Source: Cyathus striatus (lineage: Eukaryota; Basidiomycota; Agaricomycetes; Agaricales; Nidulariaceae). Taken from it: a stretch of 64,000 bases of DNA. Numbering within the stretch: position 1 is the stretch's first letter; every line of letters begins with the position of its first letter. The position numbers and the translations under genes are program-made. The notes under the pieces are model-generated. The model worked only from the letters and a program-made list of their open reading frames with translations. It ran no database searches and was not told the DNA's origin. Of the stretch, positions 10,082-23,199 are shown in pieces. The stretch is taken from assembly GCA_025738555.1 (NCBI GenBank), contig JAOVFP010000006.1, positions 3,782,001 through 3,846,000 on the forward strand. Reading direction: 5' to 3'.

Positions 10082-13000
10082 CTACTTTCGTCTTCGCTTA
10101 CTCCCTCTCAGGCTCGCTCCTGTATCAGTTACCTTACACATATCACAAATCCAGTTATGAGGAATTAATCCATCAGTGCAATCACGATGAAACTGTTTAA
10201 CAAGTGAGTTAGTAACAATATTAATGCTGAAAATTGTTGAGGTTGTGTTACCCATTCAGTTTCGCATCCACCTTGATTGCAGTTTATGGCGTTTGGAAGC
10301 GAATTGTCAACAACATTCCCACATAAGCAAGAATTCACTTGAAGCACTTTGTGGACTCGCTTTTGATGACCTTCAACCAATTTTGTGGCAGTAACTGTGG
10401 TTGGCACCGAAGCCGAAGTACCCTCGGATGTCAACTGCTCAGTAGAGACTATAGCCGGAGTAATTATGGTAACATTCTTGTACCAAAGTAAGTAAATTGG
10501 TTCCGAGTGAGTGGAATAGATGATACTCACAGTGTTGTCTATGGCAGAGCTTCCTGATGCAGGTCCTTCTAACTCCATGGACTTGCTTCATGGCACTCGT
10601 GCACCTGAAGAACGAAGACCAGATATCAATTCGCCATCCCCCCCCATGACTTCCCCAATTGCCACTTCCTCCCCACAAGTTTCAGGTATGTGCTCGTCTA
10701 CCTGTATAGATCTGCTTTGCTGAACCTGTAATGTGCATGGCACAGTCTCTTCATGCTGCAGCTCTGGCATAGCAGACGCACTGTATGCAGCTTGTTCAAG
10801 CACATACAAAGTATCTGTGAGTGTTACTGTGCTATCATATTGGTCTGAACTCGCTGTTTGTTCAGTATGCACCTCCATCCCTTCAATTATCTCTGATTCC
10901 ATCACCTCAACAGACTCCATGCTACTAGACTCTTCAGCATGACACTCCATCACACCAGTTGCTTCAATGCTGATACCTTCAGCCCTGGATAATTCAGCAT
11001 CGATAAAGGTTTCTTCAATGACAATCTGCGCACAGTGAGCTTCAGATATTTTGAGTGTTACTTTATTTGATTTTCTCGCTTGTTTAACGACCCCAACTGA
11101 ATGCTTCTCCAAGATCTTCCTCATTTCTGTGTGCTCAAATGCTGTAATCTGCCACAGGTGCGAGTTTTCAGCTTTTAGTGACTGGTGCTTATCCTCAAAG
11201 TGCTGCTTCATGAAATATTTCCAGATAGCTGGGTCTGACTTTGGACATACAGGGCAAGCTATTGGAACATTAGAGCAGGGTGATGCTTTGGTTGAATCTG
11301 ATGTGATTCCATATGAGAATTTCATATTCATGAGACACCCGCTTGATTTTTGCTGATCAATTCTTGTGTTTCCATTAGTGCCTTTCCCTTTTCCCAAGAA
11401 ATACTGACATTGGGATGTCAGACAAAAACAAAGACCACATAGTACTCCTTTTGAGTTCACAAGACCAGGGTCAAACAGTATATGCACACCAATGTGTTCA
11501 AGAACACGTTGTCCCTGGGTGAGATCAAGTGACAGATGGAGACTCGCAGTGGGGGCATTCACATGTATCAAGGCAGCCTATATCACCAGTATCGTGGTCT
11601 GTTTCACAGACAAAGCAAGTATACCCTATTGTGGTAAGTGTTATCAATTGTATATCAACCTACAGGGCACTAAACTTACCGTCTATCTCTCTATAGGGGT
11701 ACTCTTTCCTTGGTTTGATTTTTGGAATATGTTTCAAGTCAGAGCTGGTAAGGCTTTGGAATATACTAGCTGTAAGTGCGACCAACATTGAGCCCTGCAG
11801 TAGATAGAATGGCATATTTGTGTGCATTTTTGAAAGGGTGGGATCAATGACTTGGATTAGTCGGCCGGGTACCGTGTAGCAATGCTCCTCCATCATCATG
11901 TATGTCCTCCAATCACAGGTTAGTTCTGGGTCATCATCTGATGTTGCATGACAAAGCCCCAGTACCTGGTATGAAACCAATACAATTTCTTCTGAGAGAA
12001 TGTCAAGTCTGACACAGTCAACAGGTTCTTCATCAACTCGTAAACCCGTTACTTCTGCAATACACAACCAGAAGTGATCGCCAGTGTACAACAGTGTCCC
12101 AATGGGGTCTGTGATGACCAGAACCTTTTCATTGTCCCCTAAAGGTGTGTTTATGCACGATGCATTTGTTCTGCTTCCAATGTATCATCTAATTGACTGT
12201 ACATGCCTCAAGCGATCTGTAGAGCTTGTGGATTTGCAGCTCTTACTGTACTGAGCAAGTACCTGGGCTTTCGACAGCTTGTTTCCATCCACAATGATCT
12301 TACTAGAGAACTCAGGCTTCGACACTGCTGCACTTGCAAACTCAGAAAACCGATCTTCAACTTCCACACACATATCCATATCGGAGGCAGATGTTGAGTG
12401 GGCACCATTGGAGACAGTTATGGATGGAGTATTGTCAAGGGTCTCGTCATCATCAGCCTGCAACTGAGATGGTACTACAAGTGGAACCCCTGAGGGTGTC
12501 AGTACGTCAACATCATCTTCTTCGAGCTGCTTAAGTATAGGTTTGATGAATGGACATTCTTCTTCTGCTAGATGTTGGCCACATTTCCATGATGTTTGAA
12601 GGGAAACATTCTTAACCCTAACATCCCCCCTCCATGTGCCTGGCTTGATGTGGTCCGCTCTATCAGGCACTTCTTTGGATTCTCGTGTAAGAGCCGGGAG
12701 CTTGAGTCGACATGGACTTTGATCCCAGTGTGGATACTGAGCAAGAATGTTTGACACCTCTGTAGTACCTGCCAGCTGTGCAATGAGTTGTAGAATATCT
12801 AAATTGGAATTGCTCCCAACCATTGTTCGAAGTATTCCAAACAACTCTTCAAGGCAGTCAGTTCCAAGCAGTATGATCCAGAACTCACCATTTGGGTCAT
12901 CAACTTTAGCCTTTGCGACACAGAATATTACATTCTTGATATTAAGGTGGATATTGATGTACAGATTGGTTGGAAGGAATCCTTTCCTGGCCTGCTTATA

Positions 13001-15685
13001 TAGTGCAAGGCTGAGGTGTGCTGCAGCACTAAGGTGCTGAATTTGTTCCGATAGCGACAGGTCCACATAGAGGTAAGGGAATACAAGATGGAATGCAAAC
13101 TTCCCAAGTGTCAATAGCACTTCATGGTTTTCAAGAAATCCTGGGTGTGAGTGAGTAGATGTGCGAGGTATGCTCCAAATATCTCGCAACATGTCATATG
13201 CTAATTTAACATCCTGCTTGTCATTGGGGTTAAACAGAGCTTGAAGGTGGTCAGCTGCCACTCCTTCATACTTCAATTGGCCGATTATTATATCAGGTGT
13301 AATGCGATGGCCATTAACGCTAATACCACGTGCCTGAATAAAGAGATTGCGAAGGCGCTTAACGATATGTTTAAAGTCTTTATCACATGTAAGGTCATCA
13401 TCCCCCACATACAGATTGAGAAAAACAAGATATTTGAGCTGCTCATAAATTGGAGAGTCTTCTGCTAATTTCTTTTTGAACATAAGGCGAATCATTGCAG
13501 ACCCACGTCATGCTTCTCCATCTGATGTGATTGAAACAACATGTAACTTAGTTGTATCCTTCAATGCATTAATACCATCCATGATGGTTTGGAGAACTAG
13601 AGCATGCTCTTCTCCAGTTTCACGCTTGCAATCACCAGAAGCCATGATTGCTCATGCAGGATAAATCTGATTGTTATTGCATAGTGCCCCTACAGTGGCA
13701 ATTGTAGCCTATAAAGAAGTAGATTGCTTAGTCAATATGAATAGATGCTGTCAAAACCTGTTGTACCTCTCCTGCATAATGCACTTCTTTATTATCCAAG
13801 CACCTAAACAACTCATTCATATCATCTTCATTTATGAACTCCACCGACATCTTATGTGAATGTTCTCTGCATATTCCCAGCATGTTATTTGTTTTTGGAT
13901 CCCAATGGATCCTCTTCTCTGTCGCAATCTCATCAAACATCAAGACTGTATGGAGAACTTGACAACTACTATGGATTATGTCAAGTACACTTCCCATACT
14001 TGCCTTGAGGTTTAAGGATATCTCATTGAATATTGGCTGCCAAGGAGATGGAACCAAAGGGGGAACAGTTGAACATTCTCGAAGGTATGAAACACTTGGT
14101 GCTCCATTTGATCTGTGATTGATTTCTGCCATTCGGTTTCCAGTGAGTCTCCAAAGAAGAATAGCTTTCAGATTCTCTTCTTCTGTGTAACCGTTTGGGT
14201 TATAAAATCCCTTTGCAGCTTGCATAAAGGATGAAAACAGGCCATTGACCCCCTTCTTCTGCTGAAGACCAATGGCTATCAGGTGGTCAACTCGGTTTAC
14301 CTGGCCACTTGAAATAGCTAACAGCAGTCTCTTATGGTCATCTAGGCTCTGTGCACCTGTGAGTAGTCGACATGCTTGATTCAGCCCTTGGTACTGATGA
14401 TACTCAATTTGAGTACTTTTTCATTGCAGGAGTTTTGTCAGTCCACTGATCCCATGATATTTGAATGGTAAGTTCTCGTGAAGCTCCTCCACTGCATGAA
14501 AGCGCTTAACAATGCCCTTAAGACTATTGTTTTCACTCAAGTTGCGACAGGAGCGGCATGCATCATTACAGCCATCAATGACTCCAGTACAGTGCGCACC
14601 ATAGAGAAACATGTGGTCATCAGAAGTCACTCTATATGACCATGGAAGGATTATATTCTTTCTATTGTGAAGACCGAAGGGGTATGATGTATGGGGCGAC
14701 ATTCCAGTTGGAAAAGTAAGTGCATATCCTTTGCATACTCTAACTGTCATGCATATCTGCTCTGATGGATTTTCTGCAGTATGGGTGTTGACATTGATAA
14801 TGGCATGAGGTTCGGCAGCTATAGGCATGGGACAGGATTGTGCATGAGGTTTTGTGGGAGAGTGTACAGCCATGTTTCTAATTATAAATGTGAGTATGTG
14901 CGACACACTAAGATGAAGCTTAGAACTAACTTTTCTTCAATTTTATGTAACAGATGCGACAACTTCCCTTCAAATAAAGCTATATCGACACCTCTCTTCA
15001 CCATGAAGTATTTGATGAAGTTGGCTAATCCATCCAAGCCCATCCTACCCCATCGTATGATATCATCCAGCTCTCCTGCTGCTCCCCACCCAATAACGGA
15101 CTTCAGTGCACTGTTCAACTTTTCCTCCCAAAGCATGTCTCCAGCTATTCTCAGATTGTCATGGTTGGCTGGGTTTCCTGCAAATACTGCCAACACATCG
15201 TATTCTGTAGCCTCTGGGATACTCTCAGGAAGGCCAGCAATTGCAGCTATGAATTGTGTTAAGAAGTCATTGGAACATGTATCCATCCATCGCTCCATGT
15301 GATCAGCAGCACTGGGGCTGAGCACGCATGATACTTCAGTGTCCAGTGGTAGTGGGAGACTGTCGACAACTGCAGGACCTTTGACAGTTGTGGGAACGAG
15401 TTTGGCCTTCGGCTTCGAAAGAAGCTGAGCAATGATCCATCTTTCTTTGTTCTCGCATCCTTATCCCTTTTGGCCTTAGCACTCTTGCAAGCTTCACTTC
15501 CAATGTGGTTCTCTGTGAAGTTTCTAATACCACCTTTTGCACAGTTTTTGCGTGTTCCACATTCAGGGCAGACTGCATACCCCCCTAAGTCAACAATGCC
15601 TGGTGGCAATGGAGTGGGTAACTGTGTCTGTGGTTAGATAGCTTAGCTACATTATAGCAATTGTATAACGTACATCTGAGTTCAT
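10082..15685 (-). pseudogene. Large BED-like/PHD-finger protein of an Agaricomycete repeat family, inactivated
   Basis: One minus-strand gene of about 1,250 codons can be followed end to end. Proposed introns are 15673-15622 (tentative), 14930-14878, 13757-13709, 11679-11626, 10530-10477 and 10251-10193. The N-terminus has a CxxC...HxxxxxC finger (CPEC near 15565), like a BED finger. The middle carries 'LLWRLTGNRMAEINHR', 'VLMFDEIATEKRIHWDPKTN', 'NLYVGDDDLTCDKDFKHIVK' and 'LLGTDCLEELFGILRTMVG'. A CxxC pair (CFVC) follows the 11.65-kb intron. The C-terminus is a PHD finger, CxC...Cx4C...HxxC...CxxC, completed only by splicing across 10251-10193 and ending at the TGA at 10082. I know this architecture from a large family of Agaricomycete hypothetical proteins; its biochemical role is unknown to me and a transposase origin is an inference. 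The gene is broken by in-frame TGAs at 14421-14423, 13652-13654, 13508-13510, 12185-12187 and 10588-10590, and by frameshifts near 15417 and 11560. The last TGA could instead lie in a weak 51-nt intron. Splice sites remain intact, so decay looks recent. Confidence 0.8.
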
Positions 15686-16248
15686 TCAAACAAATGTGAA
15701 GGGGTTTCTGTTTGTTACTGCAAACTGCAACTGGTATGCATTAGAAGCATGCTGCTGTGCAATAGAAAATAAGTTGATGACATAATCATTAGATAAGATA
15801 ATGATTATCTATTGACATACAAATCTTTGTCAGCTGTGTCTTAAACTCCTTAGAAGTGCTGATCACCTTGCTTGCAAGGTACTCTCTCGGGTGAAAATAG
15901 GTTGCACTTTTCAACCCACACGTGACTCCTCCCACGGTCATGTGTACTTTGCTTTGTGAGTGTCTTGTCTTTCTCTTTCTTGATTTTATTTTGTCTTGCC
16001 TTTCTCTCGGTCTGTGCTCTGTTCATCAGCTTTCATCAGCTTCCATTGTGCACTTTCATGTGTCATGTCTCTCCTGACCTTGTTTATCCCAGTTCTTAAT
16101 CTTATGTTCCAGTTTCTGTTACTCCTCCTCCTTTCTTCAACCATTTTTTACAAGCATCTTTTTCATTGTATTGCTCATTGATGACAGGTGTGAAACAAAG
16201 GTATTACAGAGAATCGGATTCTATGCAGTGTAGAATATGCAGAATCAA
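15686..16248. other. Spacer, no gene seen
   Basis: AT-rich spacer with a pyrimidine-rich plus-strand stretch (15960-16150). The short ORF 15996-16181 is dominated by Leu, Ser and Phe from that bias and is not credible. Confidence 0.5.
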
Positions 16249-17333
16249 TTAAAAGGGAGCCATAATAGTCAGGTGGCGAAGGGTTTTAAATCCCTGAGAA
16301 ATTCCAGTGGGTTCATCTTCACAGTCTAAACCAGAATAGTCACCCTTTGTATCCTGGAAGATAAATGCCAACAGCTTAGGTAACTGAGCTATCATATGCA
16401 AGAGATTAGTGTCTATGCTTTCAACAATGTTGGCGAGCACCAGATGGTTCAGGTCTGTCATGTCCATGATGATGGAGTTGATATACTCTGATGAGAACTT
16501 GTATTCATGTTGTTCATGTAAGTCAAGTTTTTGTAGTTTGGGTGTCTGATAGGAAAATGAAAACAGGAGAGGAAATATGACATGTTCTAGTCCAGGGAGC
16601 ATTCCAAGAAATTGCAGAGTATGAAGTAAAGGGACTAGGAAAAGTGGATATGCATATTGAAACTTGCCCTTAAGAGTATCAGATCCTGCACAAGCCTTTG
16701 CATTGATAGTGAGAGTGTGTAAGGATGGCAATAATATGTCACATAACTCCAGAAGAATTTGCATATATACTGAGACAGTGATCTTTGGTTTGCGAAGTAA
16801 CATTGGCTCAGGTCCTTCTGTATGTGTCTCTATGACATTGGAGAGGAATTTGACATGCTTTGCATGTGAACAAAGCAGAGAGATGTTGGTATCTGTGATG
16901 GGACTGTCAAGAATGTAATATCCTGACTCCTCCTTTAACTCTGGAAGAAGTTGCAAGAGTGGAAGCAGAGACGACAGAGGGTGCCACTGTGTGGGATATA
17001 CAGACTGCTAGTTTGAAGGTTTAATCATCAAGTGAAAACAACATGCAGATGTGGGGATGATCTAGAACTTCGACTTTTTTGATTAACGGTGTGGGTGCCA
17101 GTAGGTTTGAGCAGTACATGCTACTAGCTGAAGCCTGTGCTTCCTGAACAAATGATTTATGAGACTCTTTATCTATGAAACAGTCGAAGAAGAGTGACCT
17201 TTTCACTTTCATCCAAAACTACACACTCATTCTTCATGATACCCTGCGAGTCAGACATATTGCTTAGATGATCGAGGCAAGACATATTGGACTTAATGGA
17301 TGCTACACTGATAATGTCGAAATTTGGGTCCAT
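16249..17333 (-). CDS. F-box/LRR-like protein, probably shortened
   Basis: The clearest part is the minus-strand frame from about 16990 to 16249. It reads '...WHPLSSLLPLLQLLPELKEE', then 'YYILDSPITDT', then leucine-spaced segments ('PKLQKLDLHEQHEYKF', 'DLNHLVLANIVESI', 'FKTLRHLTIM'). This matches the post-F-box linker ('LW..L.SLLPLLKLLP') and LRR-like region of the F-box proteins abundant in Agaricomycetes. A likely start is the ATG at 17333 (MDPNFDIISVAS...), about 95 nt after a TATA box. Reaching the LRR part needs at least two introns. One candidate is a 55-nt intron from GTCACT near 17190 to CAG near 17135; a second must bridge the stop near 17021. I see no clear F-box helix in the N-terminal 60 residues. 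The C-terminus ends about 150-200 residues earlier than is usual, so it may be a pseudogene. F-box proteins recruit substrates to SCF ubiquitin ligases. Confidence 0.45.
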
Positions 17334-17914
17334 GTTTATCTGTTGATGTGAAAACTGAGGAGGAAGAGGAAGAAGAAGGTCAGAGGGGGGAACCCTATTG
17401 TACCACAAAACTGAGGGTGTGTGCCCATTTATACTGTACAGTGTCCGCAATATTGAAAACTTGGCTTTGGTCAACAGAAGCTAGGACTATAGCTTAAATG
17501 ACATCAAGCACTACAGCCTATAACTTCATACTGCATAAGTATCTTCAACTGCTCAAGCTTGAATGTTGAATATTGAGTGAGTTAGTCTATCTGTACTATA
17601 ATTCCTCCTCCAGGTTCCACTGTAACACCACATGAAACAAATGGCCTCCAGAAATTAGGCCCTCTCATGTCTCTACCTTTAAACTCACATCACTGTGCTG
17701 CTTATTAAACTAAAACTCATATTTACTGCACTTCTAATTTACTCTCTCCTACATAATTTTTTTTTCCTATTTATTGCAAGCAAGGTTTTCATCGATGAAG
17801 TCGACACTTCCCAGTCTAAGTACAGGAAGTGAAAACAAATATAAAATATCATAATATATAGCTTGAAATCAATTGAAATCCCTCATTTATGACCTCTCTG
17901 AGTCTTTGTATGGG
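17334..17914. other. Upstream spacer, no further gene
   Basis: Holds the TATA box and leader of the F-box-like gene. Beyond about 17480 it is AT-rich with no convincing ORF. Confidence 0.5.
17426..17433 (-). promoter_or_regulatory. TATA box for the F-box-like gene
   Basis: TATAAATG on the minus strand lies about 93 nt upstream of the ATG at 17333. A pyrimidine-rich leader (CTTCTTCTTCCTCTTCCTCC) lies between, as is common in basidiomycete promoters. Confidence 0.45.
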
Positions 17915-17965
17915 GGGTTCCTTTTTTTTTTTCTGGCCTTCGGCCAGACCCTACCTACCCTACCC
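17915..17965 (-). repeat. Poly(A)-linked hairpin motif, copy 2
   Basis: On the minus strand GGTAGGGTAGGTAGGGT is followed by a 6-bp hairpin with a three-base loop (CTGGCC-GAA-GGCCAG) and then about 12 A. The stem differs from copy 1 (9925-9985) yet still pairs. R1 sequence follows on the plus strand. Confidence 0.55.
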
Positions 17966-17989
17966 CCCGTGGGAAATTACAATTACCAC

Positions 17990-18930
17990 ACCCCCTTGCG
18001 AACGACAGTCACCCAACACTTGCCAATGCTTTTGAATCACCATCGTACAAAGCCTCCCGTGACAATATCTTGGCATGACCGTCTCTCTCAGGCTCTAGCC
18101 AGGTTCGAGCCTGTTCGAGCCTTTTACTTGCGACTCGCGACCAGCTTGCAATGCCATCATGCCTCTTCGAGACTTTGGCCCCTTTGCCATCACTAAAGTT
18201 CCATCGAGCAACTGGTACGTTATGCAGTTTATCTTGTATTCTAACTATGGGCAATGTTTATACTTGCAGAAGATGGCGGATTCCACACCGCAGAAACATT
18301 CTCTTACAGTGTCTGGCTCATCTACGCAGTATGAGACCAGCAGGGTGGTGAGAAAGGATCAATACACGCATCACCAGACGCATGCGCAAGAGTATGCCAT
18401 TTCTCTCTCTCTCCCCTTCCTTTCTTATTCCCCCCCTCTCTCATAGTAGTCTCACTGAACATTCCACATTCACCGTCCACATTAGGGTTGGGGTTATCTC
18501 TCGTCCCCCTCTCCTTCCCTTCCTCTGCTTCATTTCCTTTTCTCCCCTCCCTCCATCCCTCCTATGACATTCTTTCGCTCCTCTTACTTCCCTTCTTCAC
18601 CCTTTCGTTTCTTTCTTCAAACTCGTAGCTTCTTTACATCCTGCCCCATTCTTCCTTCCACCTCTCCCATCATCTAACCTCACTCACACACCCCAACAGA
18701 ACACCACCCCCTCCTTACGTGCACTCCGATGTCGAACGCAAATGGGAGATATCAAGAACTGAACAGGTGGCCCTCCACTAGAGTCAACCAAAATCGACAT
18801 GGGTGAACACCTCCGAATGGGATGGGTGCTGTAACCTGTTACAGGGAGGTGTAGAGGTAGAAGGTGCGTTGATACCTAAACAAAGAAATTAGTAAGCGAG
18901 TCGGTGAACATCCATTCGACCTTGGGTGTT
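17990..18930 (+). repeat. R1 dispersed repeat, copy c (truncated)
   Basis: Matches R1 copies a and d over 'GCGACCAGCTTGCAATG', the following 'GCCTCTTCGA', and a pyrimidine-rich stretch with TTCCTTTCTTATTCCCC. The block around 18640-18760 (CTCCCATCATCTAACC... CCAACAGAACACC) matches 34915-34970 and 5700-5760. The exon-like tandem units of copy a are missing here. Confidence 0.6.
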
Positions 18931-20299
18931 CTAAGGTGTCGAGAAGGGAGGGTAAATTCAACTTGATTTTGAGGGAGTAAATACATGGTTTTTAAAGAAA
19001 ATATAAATAAGGAGACTACTTAATGAGGAATGGTTGAAATAAGACAGAAATTAAATGTTTAGAGATAGTAGATTATTGAAAGAAAAAGGAAAAGCTTGAA
19101 ACATAAGCATACCAATGAATTGAAAGAAAATTTATAAAATAAAAACTTGAGGGGAGAGACTAGAGGCGATGACATGGCCACTGGTAAGGTGAACTGCAGT
19201 ATTTAATGGCTCTTGGTAGTGCGCAGTACCAGTGATCTTTAAACCTGTTGAGCAATAGTGGCGCTGGGGATGAGGCAGTAGTGTCGGCATTGGAGGGAAG
19301 ATGAGAAAGATAATGCGCGCGAACACGAACGAACGTGTCGATGCACGCATTGTAGAGCAGGCAAAGTGCCTGCGATGCGAAACACGATATCTCGGACATC
19401 TGAAGACGTTCCAATTGCGATTACGTAATCATGCATCACGCAGGAATGACACGTCCATACGCGTTCCGTTCGTCTCAACTTATCCTCCTCTCTCCGCTCG
19501 CCCTGTCCTGGACTTTCCTCAAAATGTACAACTTCGTGCACCGCTCCGACATCATACCCAGTTCTAGGGATCATTTCGACTCACCAAGACCTCCCCGCCG
19601 CCGCTCGCAGTACAAACCCTGAACTTTGACATCGGAAACTTTACATGGACTCAACACTATTCCTTATAACGGACTCCCTGGATTACATCTCATTCATTCC
19701 TTGTGTTTCAGCTATGTTACCTGACTTTATTATTCATTTTTAATCTGAGATCGTCGCTCACCAGAGTCCCAGAGTGACTTATTCATTTTAGGATTAGTGG
19801 TTTATTCTCTGTATATAAACCACTGTATTTTCTACAGCTTGGCTAATCAATTTTTTTACACTGTCTCGTACTCGAAATCTAAGTCTCCAACACCGTCTCT
19901 GCCATCTGACCATTCATTTTCCCAACTTTACGCTCACACCATCGCTTGTCCTCTCTAGAACTTCTTGCTGAAGTTCTATCTCTCTCGTTACGTGACAAAA
20001 CTCTCCTCTTATCGTTCTGATTCCCTTCCTTCCCACCTTAGAACACCCCAGTCGGACGGACGTCTCGATGACTCGCATATTGTCTTTGTTTAGGTATGCC
20101 CAGCGGACTTATTACCTCTTCAGCATCACTTGATTATGTAATGGAAATTGTAATATAAAAAATAGGGCCGTCTAGCGGCAAAACCCACTACCTACCAAAT
20201 AAACAATAGGGCCAGGTAAGAGAATTGAAAATATTTATTAATAATACAAATTTAAAATACAGTAATTGATACAATAGATTTAAACTCATATATATTGTG
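18931..20299. other. No gene seen
   Basis: Mixed composition with a CpG-containing core (19280-19620). The overlapping ORFs there lack recognisable domains, and I see no splice-supported frame. Confidence 0.45.
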
Positions 20300-20560
20300 G
20301 ATATGAAGTTCATGAGTCTGGGTATCTGGAGCTTGACCCATACCCATACCCATGCTAACCTGTACCCATTCTCACGGGTACGGGTTCCCACAGGTATTGC
20401 AACCTGTGGGTTTTACTAATATTTACAAATTTTAGAATAAGAAAGAATATAAGATGAAATATGTCATAGCACTCAGACCAGACATGCAAATATTATGTAC
20501 AATAGCTCGTTTCGTACATACATTACAGGGCTTGTGATATGTGAGCACTTGGCTGAATCA
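20300..20560 (+). repeat. R2 dispersed repeat, copy 1
   Basis: Contains 'TCTGGAGCTTGACCCATACC', 'AACCTGTACCCATTC', 'GGGTACGGGT' and 'CCTGTGGGTTTTACTAAT', then one 'CAGACATGCAAATATTATGTA' unit. The same order occurs in direct orientation at 50110-50720, where the last unit is repeated. Confidence 0.65.
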
Positions 20561-21429
20561 AGTTAAAATTGGCAGCTGTAAGATACTATCTTCAGGTAGG
20601 AAATGGCATGGGAATTGTACTAGGAAAGTCTAGTATACTCAAAACAATAAACATTGAATTATAATGAACTAGAGTACAACTATTTATATGTAGTATAGTA
20701 TGGACATGAAACAGAGGGGTTAAAAATGAAGCAGAGAAAGCAAAAGCAATGTACATCAGGAAAATCCCCATCGGCTAAATTAGTGAAATTAGTAATACTA
20801 AGATCTACCCGTGCCCAAATGTTACTAATATCAAATAATTTGAACTTATTTGTGCTTATATGGCCTAATATGAACATGATAAGTGTTGATAAGTATTACA
20901 GGAATTTTCCATAATGAAAATTAGGATTTTGAGCAAGTTTTAGCATAAAATACTAACTAAAGTGCAAGACAAATTTATGATAATCCTTTAAGAGAGAATG
21001 TCATTTTAAACACTGCATCAAGTTTATTTCCAGTTTGAATTATGAAAAGTCATGTATGTGCTACATACATTACATTGACTAATGAAAATATATATATAAT
21101 ACTATCCAGTATAAATTATAGTAGAAACTACTGTCACGACAGGGGATACACGATGCAGCCTATATCAATGTCATTAGATAATAAATGATCTCTATCTCTG
21201 AGTCATAGTGTTACTTACTTGTGGTTAATGGTGACAACTAATCTGTAAGTAAATTTGAAGTGAACAATAAAACACAATATAAAAGTGAAATTACTTACAA
21301 GTTACATACTAACACGAAGCTGAGGAGAAGACGTATCTGGGGGTTTAAGTTAACTTCAAATAGCAAGTTAATGGCAAGTGAGAAAGTGACTAAGTTAGTG
21401 CGTGACCAATTCTCCTTATTTGTCATTGA
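20561..21429. other. AT-rich, no gene seen
   Basis: No ORF above 65 codons has usable composition, and I recognise no repeat. Confidence 0.5.
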
Positions 21430-22080
21430 TTGTGCATCACGTGTATGTTCAACTTGACACATATACGAGTAGCGTATGATTTCAACCTCATTCTGCCTCT
21501 CTTTCCTTCCCTTTCCCTCTCACCACATCCCTCATTTGTTCCCCATTCGTCCACCGGGATCTTGGCCTTCTACTGCAAATGCTCTGGCCTGTGTACCTTG
21601 GGCACCTCTGCTCCATTTCTACTCTGTGTCGACCTCAACTCTGCAGAACAAGCTCTGCACCGCCCAGCCCCCCAGGCTCCCAGACTATCCTGTGGTATTT
21701 CTACACAGCCCATACCACCATCACCCGCCATTCGTCTTCAGCCTCGCCTGGTCCACCAGCTCTCTCTGCTCTCTGAAGAGCATTGCTCCTCTTAATTGTT
21801 CGCCTTCTCTGCTTACTGCTTCTACATTGCCCCTCCACTCTATCTTATTTATGTCGTTATGGCTACCTCACTCCACAACATCCTACCTAGCCCTCTCTGC
21901 CGCTGGACACCTCACACAAACCTCCAGGGCTGAGTAACTACTTGTTGTATGGCTGGCTTTGCACTGTTACCTGCTGGACTCTTGCTCGTGTTAATAGAGT
22001 CTTTGTATTCCTGTACTCGCTCTTTACTGTGTCCATGTTTGCTACGCTCTCCCTGGTCCCTGAACTAATCTCCTAACACT
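21430..22080 (+). other. CT-rich segment, possible LTR leader
   Basis: A pyrimidine-rich stretch yields two overlapping Pro/Ser/Leu-rich plus-strand ORFs that look like compositional artefacts. The segment ends '...GAACTAATCTCCTAACA' and contains 'CTTGCTCGTGTTAATAGAGTCTTTG', both reminiscent of an LTR R-U5 region. I found no matching LTR start or second copy, so this is only a suggestion. Confidence 0.25.
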
Positions 22081-22549
22081 GTTGCTTGCTTGAGTGAGTC
22101 ATTAAGGAGTGCTATAATTGTTAAGTGAGAGGTACCACTGGATGTTATGAGGTGCATATGTTATGTCTTCAGTTTATTGTTATGAGGTTATGTTGTGTAG
22201 ATATTACATTAGTAATGTATGGCAATCTATGTACTACAATAAATTCCTTCTTATTTTGCTTTAAAAGATCCTTGCCCCTACTTTTATTGAGAAAATTCTG
22301 CTACATTGTGGCAACATAAGTGACTAAATTTAATGAAGTTATATCTATTATCTACCTATACAAGCTTATTCATACAAATATCTCCTTATTTATTTGCAAT
22401 AAGGGGGGGACCTTACTATTTTACCTTAGAGTCCTTATAGTCCTTATTTTGACTATTTTCCACTTAACTTGGACTTAAATTTGATAATTTTCACTAATTT
22501 AGCTGTTGGGGTTTTTCCTGATGTAGAGATTTTATAAATGAAGCAAATA

Positions 22550-22860
22550 AAGTAGAATCAAAGTAGAGAGAGAAGGAACAAAGTAGGGAGAACTGTAACA
22601 AAGCAGGGAGAGCTGCAATGAAGCTGAGAGCAGAACTAAAGTAGCTAGAGTATGAACAAGTTATAAAGAGCAGGAATGAAGCATAGAGACCAGAAACTAG
22701 ACAGGGAGATCAATAATGAAGAAAAGAGCAGAAACCAAGCAGAGAGAGCATGAACTAGGCAGAGAGAGCAGGAACAGATTGAAAATGATGGAGAGAGAAT
22801 AAGAACAAGTTAGAGAGAGCATGAATGAAACAGATAGGTTAATGGCTTATAAAAAAAGCA
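22550..22860 (+). repeat. Degenerate minisatellite (AGAGAGCAGGAACAAAG type)
   Basis: About ten degenerate copies of a 25-30 bp unit built on AGAGAG-CA(G/T)GAAC(A/T)AA run head to tail. Confidence 0.6.
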
Positions 22861-22899
22861 GTAAGCTTAAGAAAAGTCCATGGAGATTCATAACATATT

Positions 22900-22975
22900 T
22901 CAAACATTGCATAGACATAAATATGGAAAGCCTAACAACCACGCTCAACTCCATCAAATGGAATTGAGTTCCAAC
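22900..22975 (-). repeat. LTR-start-like sequence (TGTTAGGCTTTCCATA)
   Basis: On the minus strand 'GAGCGTGGTTGTTAGGCTTTCCATA' repeats, in inverted orientation, the plus-strand 'GAGTGTGGTTGTTAGGCTTTCCATA' at 28750-28775. Conservation on both sides of TGTTAGG suggests the junction of internal sequence with an LTR start. LTR ends were not found. Confidence 0.35.
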
Positions 22976-23199
22976 TGTCAGCTTCTGTGGCTCTTCAGTT
23001 AGTGTTTACATAATGGTCTATTTAAACCCATATCTACCATAATGCATGTGCATCGACCACGATGACTTTGCTTTTTCCTCAATTACTGCCCTTTCACATG
23101 TGTGTTTGGTAGGTGATTCTAATACTATATGAAATGCGAGTGTAGATTACATGTTCTATAACTGTTATATAATGCACATTATAGTTTGATTGTGAATGA

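Noticed and set aside
21133..22079. Complete LTR (TGTCACGACAGGGG ... CTCCTAACA)
   Set aside because: The ends are not inverted copies of each other, no target duplication is seen and no second copy exists in the window.
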